The notes under the pieces are model-generated. The model searched no databases and was not told the origin of the DNA. It was given only the letters and a program-made list of their open reading frames with translations. 8,650 nt of DNA, taken from an uncultured Clostridia bacterium (GTDB lineage Bacteria > Bacillota > Clostridia > Oscillospirales > Oscillospiraceae). The translations under genes were made by a program, and so were the position numbers. Numbering within the stretch: the stretch's first letter is position 1; each line of letters starts with the position of its first letter. This document shows, piece by piece, positions 5,276-8,650 of this stretch. The stretch is from contig CAMWQV010000057.1 in the NCBI GenBank assembly GCA_947176425.1, forward strand, positions 1-8,650. Reading direction: 5' to 3'.

Positions 5276-6499
5276 TCATTTGCCTTGTCCCCAAATAATA
5301 ATGCAGTTTGGACCGGATGCCGGTTCTTCTGGAATAACAGACGAGCCGGGGATTTTCTTTAAAAGTTCATCAACACTATAACCGTCTAATTCTTCAAATG
5401 AAATGCGGTTCCATGTTATATACCCTGCGTTGGATCTTAAAATAACACTATCCAAATAGACGTCCTGAATACTGCGGAGCAATTCAGAAAATGCGTAATT
5501 GCTTATCACCAAATCGTATTTCCTATCCGTATCTAGTTTTTTCGTTCCATCTACAAATCTTATTTTTTCAGTGCTGCCAAAGCATTCCAGATACCGCCTG
5601 TCCAACTGTAAAACCTCTGGAAGATCCAAAAGAGCATATTCGCTGATAGTTTCAATATAGCTAGTGAGCAATCTGCACTGCCCGGCATAGCCAACACCGA
5701 TTTCAGCAACAGACTTCAAATTCTGTGGGTCAAACAACATCAGAATATCCTGTAGGACTTTAATATATCTAAGGGTAGTTGGTGAGCATTCCGTCCTATT
5801 GCCGCGAATAATATATGAAAATACCTGCGGGTTGCCATATAAGTCATTTTGGAAAAAATTGTTCCAATCAGCATCCGTAAACTCTGGCCTGCCTTTACCT
5901 GTAATCACATCAAGATATTTCTGTCCCAACTGAAAAGAAACATGTTCTAAAACATTCGTATAGACATTGTCTCTTCGAAAATTTTCAAAAATTGCTGTAT
6001 CCATAGCTGCCGCACGGCAGAACGCCGGATAAGCTCCATTATCTGTTTTGCTGGTTTTGCGTTTTATTTTAGGCAGATATGCCTGGTTGATCCGGCTCAA
6101 AAACGGCTGTGCTTTTCTAAAATTATCTTCTGCATCTACCTCTTCTGTATCCGGCAAACATATAAAGCACATCTTGCTAAGAGGCAGGTTAACTTTCTTA
6201 GCGGTATCATAAATTACATTGACGGATTCCTGTATGACCGCAACAATAATGATATCATATTCTACATCAATTTCATCGGGTGCATATACCGGTTTATCGT
6301 TAAATATCGGCGTATTAGGCTTGGAGCTGATATAGCCAATAATCTTCCCATATACGCCTTTCTGCATAAGCAGCTTGGCAGTATCTCCAGTCCCCCATAT
6401 TAAAACGTTTTTGCAGACATCGGAATTATATTCTTTACTATTGTCCTCTTCTCCCGCACATATGTTTTTTACATAAGAACAATTTTCTTTCGCACACAT
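5276..6499 (-). CDS. Putative sugar O-methyltransferase with N-terminal nucleotide-binding-like module
   Basis: 407 residues from ATG 6499. Residues about 32-112 form a Rossmann-like module opening NVLIWGTGDTAK (G36-x-G38) and continuing IIGYISSK and DIIIVAV, typical of the PglD or FkbM-associated modules in glycan loci. Residues about 240-407 match the 'putative sugar O-methyltransferase' family (NanM-like). SAM motif I is AEIGVGYAGQ (265-274), followed by ALLDLPEVLQL (289-299, acidic residue at the end of strand 2) and ISNYAFSEL (332-340). The family is thought to methylate a sugar hydroxyl in polysaccharide or antibiotic sugars. The gene looks more AT-rich than its neighbours: 28% G+C at 5941-6000 against 55% at 4861-4920, both counted by hand. 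It follows the GT11 gene by 15 bases, and the 72-base gap after it is the longest in the window. The methyltransferase call is fairly firm. The N-terminal module's ligand is unknown. Confidence 0.8.
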   Translation of the reverse strand: MCAKENCSYVKNICAGEEDNSKEYNSDVCKNVLIWGTGDTAKLLMQKGVYGKIIGYISSKPNTPIFNDKPVYAPDEIDVEYDIIIVAVIQESVNVIYDTAKKVNLPLSKMCFICLPDTEEVDAEDNFRKAQPFLSRINQAYLPKIKRKTSKTDNGAYPAFCRAAAMDTAIFENFRRDNVYTNVLEHVSFQLGQKYLDVITGKGRPEFTDADWNNFFQNDLYGNPQVFSYIIRGNRTECSPTTLRYIKVLQDILMLFDPQNLKSVAEIGVGYAGQCRLLTSYIETISEYALLDLPEVLQLDRRYLECFGSTEKIRFVDGTKKLDTDRKYDLVISNYAFSELLRSIQDVYLDSVILRSNAGYITWNRISFEELDGYSVDELLKKIPGSSVIPEEPASGPNCIIIWGQGK

Positions 6500-6507
6500 A
6501 ATCATAA

Positions 6508-6514
6508 TCTCCTT
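6508..6514 (-). promoter_or_regulatory. Shine-Dalgarno site favouring the second of two in-frame ATGs
   Basis: AAGGAGA lies directly after the preceding TAG stop. The core GGAG is 3 bases from ATG 6505 and 9 bases from ATG 6499 (ATG ATT ATG). The second ATG has the workable spacing, so 6499 is preferred. Using 6505 would add only Met-Ile. Confidence 0.6.
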
Positions 6515-7402
6515 CTACCTTGAATCTCCAAGAGAATCATCCCACAACTTGATTTCAAACATAAGATCCCTGTCCAGCCAGCCGGCCACCTGCGAAAAAG
6601 AGCTTCGCGCATTGCGGATGATCCCGCGGCACATACTGAGCAGCTGCATATCAATATAGTTGTTCGGCTGGCTGTTGCCTGCAACATATGTGGTATGTGG
6701 TGCCAGACAAAAACCTAATTCCTCCGCATGTCCTTTGCACCACTCTAATTCATCCGAGAAGATAAAGAAGTGTGCATTGGGATACTTTTCCACCACCTCT
6801 TTGCAGCCTTCCCAATAATGACGGCAGGTTAGAGCTGTTCCCTCGTCTACAAATCCCTGTCGTCTGACATGGATTCCCACGGACATACTTTCGCAGATCA
6901 TGTCGGCATATTCCCGGTTTCTGTCATCCGGCAGTGGTGGGAAGACCAGCTCGGCACGGTTCTCTTCCTGATACGCCATGAACCACTCGTTTTCCGCCCA
7001 CACCTCATCATAATATACATTGCTGTATGGAAGTGTTATAATTTCCGGAGAAAATCCGTAATGCTTTATCGCGATCCCGTCAAAGACGGCGGACCTCATA
7101 GGATCCCGCACCAAGACTACAGGAATTCCTGTATTTAATAAAATCTGTGGAAAGCCAACGCCCTTTGCTTTCCACCGCAGAATATTTTCCCACGTGGTTT
7201 TATCAAAATATTGGCTCAACAAATTGGGTTTAATGCCAAAAACACTTTCCAGTTCATAGCCGTTGTGGTAAACATGACCGCTAAAAAAATAGGAATCATC
7301 GAAAAACCACTTTTCTCCCGGCCACCGGCGCTCCGCATATCGGACAAACACATAATGCCTGATCTGATTTGCCAGGCCGCCGCCCAGAAATTGAATTCGC
7401 AT
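6515..7402 (-). CDS. GT11-family glycosyltransferase (alpha-1,2-fucosyltransferase type)
   Basis: 295 residues, the usual size for bacterial GT11 enzymes, which transfer fucose from GDP-fucose in an alpha-1,2 linkage at the cytosolic face during glycan assembly. The N terminus MRIQFLGGGLANQIRHYVF matches the family opening (G-G-L-x-N-Q plus an aromatic/basic helix). HVRRQG at 178-183 corresponds to the conserved H-x-R-R donor-binding motif, although the usual G-D-Y that follows is replaced by Q-G-F. FSDELEW (215-221) and the stretch around NNYIDMQLLSMCRG (247-260) followed by NARSSFSQVAGWL (264-276) match the two C-terminal family motifs. The frame is open far upstream, but ATG 7402 is the start: a very strong site precedes it, the preceding stop is one base away, and the extra upstream residues lie entirely within the previous gene. 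Family membership is secure. Donor and acceptor are inferred, since a few GT11 members may use other donors. Confidence 0.9.
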   Translation of the reverse strand: MRIQFLGGGLANQIRHYVFVRYAERRWPGEKWFFDDSYFFSGHVYHNGYELESVFGIKPNLLSQYFDKTTWENILRWKAKGVGFPQILLNTGIPVVLVRDPMRSAVFDGIAIKHYGFSPEIITLPYSNVYYDEVWAENEWFMAYQEENRAELVFPPLPDDRNREYADMICESMSVGIHVRRQGFVDEGTALTCRHYWEGCKEVVEKYPNAHFFIFSDELEWCKGHAEELGFCLAPHTTYVAGNSQPNNYIDMQLLSMCRGIIRNARSSFSQVAGWLDRDLMFEIKLWDDSLGDSR

Positions 7403-7403
7403 T

Positions 7404-8489
7404 TTACAAACACCTCCTCCGCCAAAAAATTTCCGGCAGTTCCAGCCAGTGATACCCTGATTGACGAAGCAAAGTCTCGATTTCAGTTGAGGCCGCTGAC
7501 TGAACAATGATAACCTTATCTTTTTCAAAAGGAATCTGCGAAAAGGGATAGACAGGAATCTCGTTGCTGTATGCCGTCCTCCCATCGGAGACCACAAAAC
7601 CCGAAATATCGATCCCAGCCTTTTTAAAGATATCCCGCAGTGCGCGTCCCCGCTTTCCTTTTCCATACAGTAAAATATACTGGAAAGAATGGAAAAGAGA
7701 ATTTGCAAGATACTCGAACATATCCGGATACGCGTCAAAAAAGCGTTCCGCCTCTTTCACTGCCTGTCTGTAAATTTGAACATGTTCCAGCTCATAGTGT
7801 TTGTCGATTACATCCTCGCAGGCCTTTAAATATTCGCCGTCCAACATATATGGCCACCTGATCCGCAAGGCCGCGAATATATCCCCTATGTATTTGGATG
7901 TTTTTTCGTTGATCCTAAATGCGGAAAGCATATGAAACTGCTGGACAGCATTCCTATAGACACTGCTGTATTGCGGGGATACAAAATTATATCTGCATAA
8001 TTTCATTTGCACTCTGAAATCAGGGTAATGTTCCCGGTTATGGGCAAATTTACTGGCAGTAACATTTTGAAACAAGATGCTGTAGGCAAAGGATACTCCG
8101 TTTGCGGGATCTTGCAGTACCGCATCCTGCAAAACAACCACCGCCTCTGGTTTCAGATAAGGGAGGACCAGAATAAAATTCAGAAGGTCCACAGGCATAT
8201 TACAAATAGAATTCAGAAGCAAAAAATCAATCCCACTTTCCGCGCTGTCCAAAAACGCTGGCAGAGAAGAAAAAACACACTGTTCCACCTGACAGTTCAG
8301 AGACAACTTCTGTATACAGCTCTCAAGCACGGACATAATATCTCTATCCGCATCAACTGCAACAATTCTTGTGGGCTGTGAATCCTTCATCAGCTCATAT
8401 AAAAATTCGAGATCAGACTCTCGCAGCCGGTCAGGATGCAGACAATCATCAGGCAATCTCACAAATTTTTTTGCCGCTTCATCGCCCAT
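7404..8489 (-). CDS. Two-domain protein: degenerate methyltransferase-like half plus C-terminal nucleotide-binding-like module
   Basis: 361 residues from ATG 8489-8487. This start has a GGAGAG site 8 bases upstream and overlaps the previous stop by 11 bases. An ATG at 8534 in the same frame has no such site and would overlap the previous gene by 56 bases. Residues about 22-130 resemble the class I SAM methyltransferase fold: an opening SDLEFLYELM, then a strand-helix pattern (RIVAVDADRD, later GIDFLLLNS and AVVVLQDAV). The usual glycine-rich motif I (E-x-G-x-G) is not there, and VAVDADRD stands in its place, so SAM binding is doubtful. Residues about 270-345 form a Rossmann-like module beginning ILLYGKGKRG (G276-x-G278-x-x-G281), of the kind seen fused to glycan-cluster enzymes. 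The middle, about 140-265, is unassigned and mostly helical in appearance. The next gene starts after a 1-base gap. I infer a role in sugar or glycan modification. The exact reaction is unknown. Confidence 0.7.
   Translation of the reverse strand: MGDEAAKKFVRLPDDCLHPDRLRESDLEFLYELMKDSQPTRIVAVDADRDIMSVLESCIQKLSLNCQVEQCVFSSLPAFLDSAESGIDFLLLNSICNMPVDLLNFILVLPYLKPEAVVVLQDAVLQDPANGVSFAYSILFQNVTASKFAHNREHYPDFRVQMKLCRYNFVSPQYSSVYRNAVQQFHMLSAFRINEKTSKYIGDIFAALRIRWPYMLDGEYLKACEDVIDKHYELEHVQIYRQAVKEAERFFDAYPDMFEYLANSLFHSFQYILLYGKGKRGRALRDIFKKAGIDISGFVVSDGRTAYSNEIPVYPFSQIPFEKDKVIIVQSAASTEIETLLRQSGYHWLELPEIFWRRRCL
7411..7420 (-). promoter_or_regulatory. Strong Shine-Dalgarno site for the GT11 gene
   Basis: GGAGGAGGTG, 8 bases before ATG 7402. 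It lies inside the last codons of the preceding gene, where it encodes the Arg-rich end WRRRCL. It fixes the GT11 start and suggests strong, coupled translation. Confidence 0.8.
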
Positions 8490-8650
8490 CTTTTTTACTC
8501 TCCAATCTAATACATTCGTATAGCCTTCTGGCATTTACAAAACTGTCATTCCGGTAAATATCAAGAAATTTTGTACCACACCTTCTCCTCAGATGTTTCC
8601 GCAGCTCTTCATCCTGCAATACCGCCAGTTCCTCCTCACCATTCTCATGG
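8479..8650 (-). CDS. C-terminal end of an unrecognised protein (cut by window edge)
   Basis: Reading from the window edge, one frame stays open for 56 codons and ends in TGA at 8481-8479. The encoded tail runs from HENGEEELAVLQ through a basic stretch (KHLRRRC) to LESKKDGR. The frame is credible because its stop overlaps the start of the next gene by 11 bases, and that next gene has its Shine-Dalgarno site inside this coding sequence. The tail is charged, rich in Arg, Lys and Glu, with no membrane segment and no motif I recognise. From its neighbours it is probably another sugar-modifying or glycosyl-transferring enzyme of the same operon, but the sequence itself does not show that. The start and any catalytic domain are outside the window. 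Confidence 0.75.
   Translation of the reverse strand, partial: HENGEEELAVLQDEELRKHLRRRCGTKFLDIYRNDSFVNARRLYECIRLESKKDGR
8498..8503 (-). promoter_or_regulatory. Shine-Dalgarno site deciding the start at 8489
   Basis: GGAGAG on the minus strand, 8 bases before ATG 8489. No comparable site precedes the alternative ATG at 8534, so the shorter protein is preferred. Confidence 0.7.

Noticed and set aside
7403..7738. 112-residue N-terminal extension of the GT11 protein
   Set aside because: It lies wholly inside the previous gene in another frame, has no ribosome site, and precedes a strong site and the family-typical N terminus at 7402.
8490..8534. Longer start (ATG 8534) for the two-domain protein
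   Set aside because: It has no Shine-Dalgarno site and would overlap the upstream coding frame by 56 bases, whereas ATG 8489 has GGAGAG at good spacing.
1..8650. CRISPR array, tRNA, rRNA, insertion sequence or transposase
   Set aside because: No regularly spaced repeats, RNA gene signatures or transposase-like protein were seen on either strand.

Overview
The window is one dense block of nine complete or nearly complete genes plus one cut-off gene, all on the minus strand, so transcription runs from base 8650 towards base 1. Gaps are 1 to 72 bases and three junctions overlap by 8 to 11 bases, as expected of one operon. Shine-Dalgarno sites are strong (AGGAGG, GGAGGAGGTG) and base composition is moderate. 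With the protein types, this suggests a Gram-positive anaerobe of class Clostridia, possibly Lachnospiraceae. That placement is inference only. Every recognisable gene fits a capsule, O-antigen-like or cell-wall polysaccharide (or glycan-decoration) locus that makes and attaches an unusual sugar.

Layout in order of transcription: (1) the last 56 codons of an unrecognised gene (8479-8650); (2) a two-part protein with a methyltransferase-like N-terminal half and a nucleotide-binding-like C-terminal module (7404-8489); (3) a GT11-type, alpha-1,2-fucosyltransferase-like glycosyltransferase (6515-7402); (4) a putative sugar O-methyltransferase with a similar nucleotide-binding-like module at its N terminus (5276-6499); (5, 6) a transketolase split into N-terminal (4382-5203) and C-terminal (3434-4363) subunits; (7) a B12-binding-type radical SAM enzyme (1949-3418); (8) an RmlC-like NDP-sugar epimerase (1334-1882); (9) a small CapF-tail-like cupin (952-1341); (10) a class I SAM methyltransferase (25-873) whose apparent start region (882-959) lies in another frame.

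A plausible joint role (inference) is this. The RmlC-like protein and the cupin epimerise or isomerise a 4-keto-6-deoxy nucleotide sugar. The split transketolase, whose active-site residues differ from the canonical set, moves a two-carbon unit to or from an unusual substrate. The radical SAM enzyme and the methyltransferases add carbon or O-methyl groups. The GT11 enzyme builds the glycan. No dedicated nucleotide-sugar synthase, polymerase or flippase is visible, so these must lie outside the window.

Two things stand out. One is the split transketolase with three apparent active-site substitutions, sitting directly before a B12 radical SAM gene and an epimerase. The other is a 48-base element at 897-944 made of two perfect 12-base-arm hairpins that share five bases. 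It lies exactly where the last methyltransferase gene changes frame.
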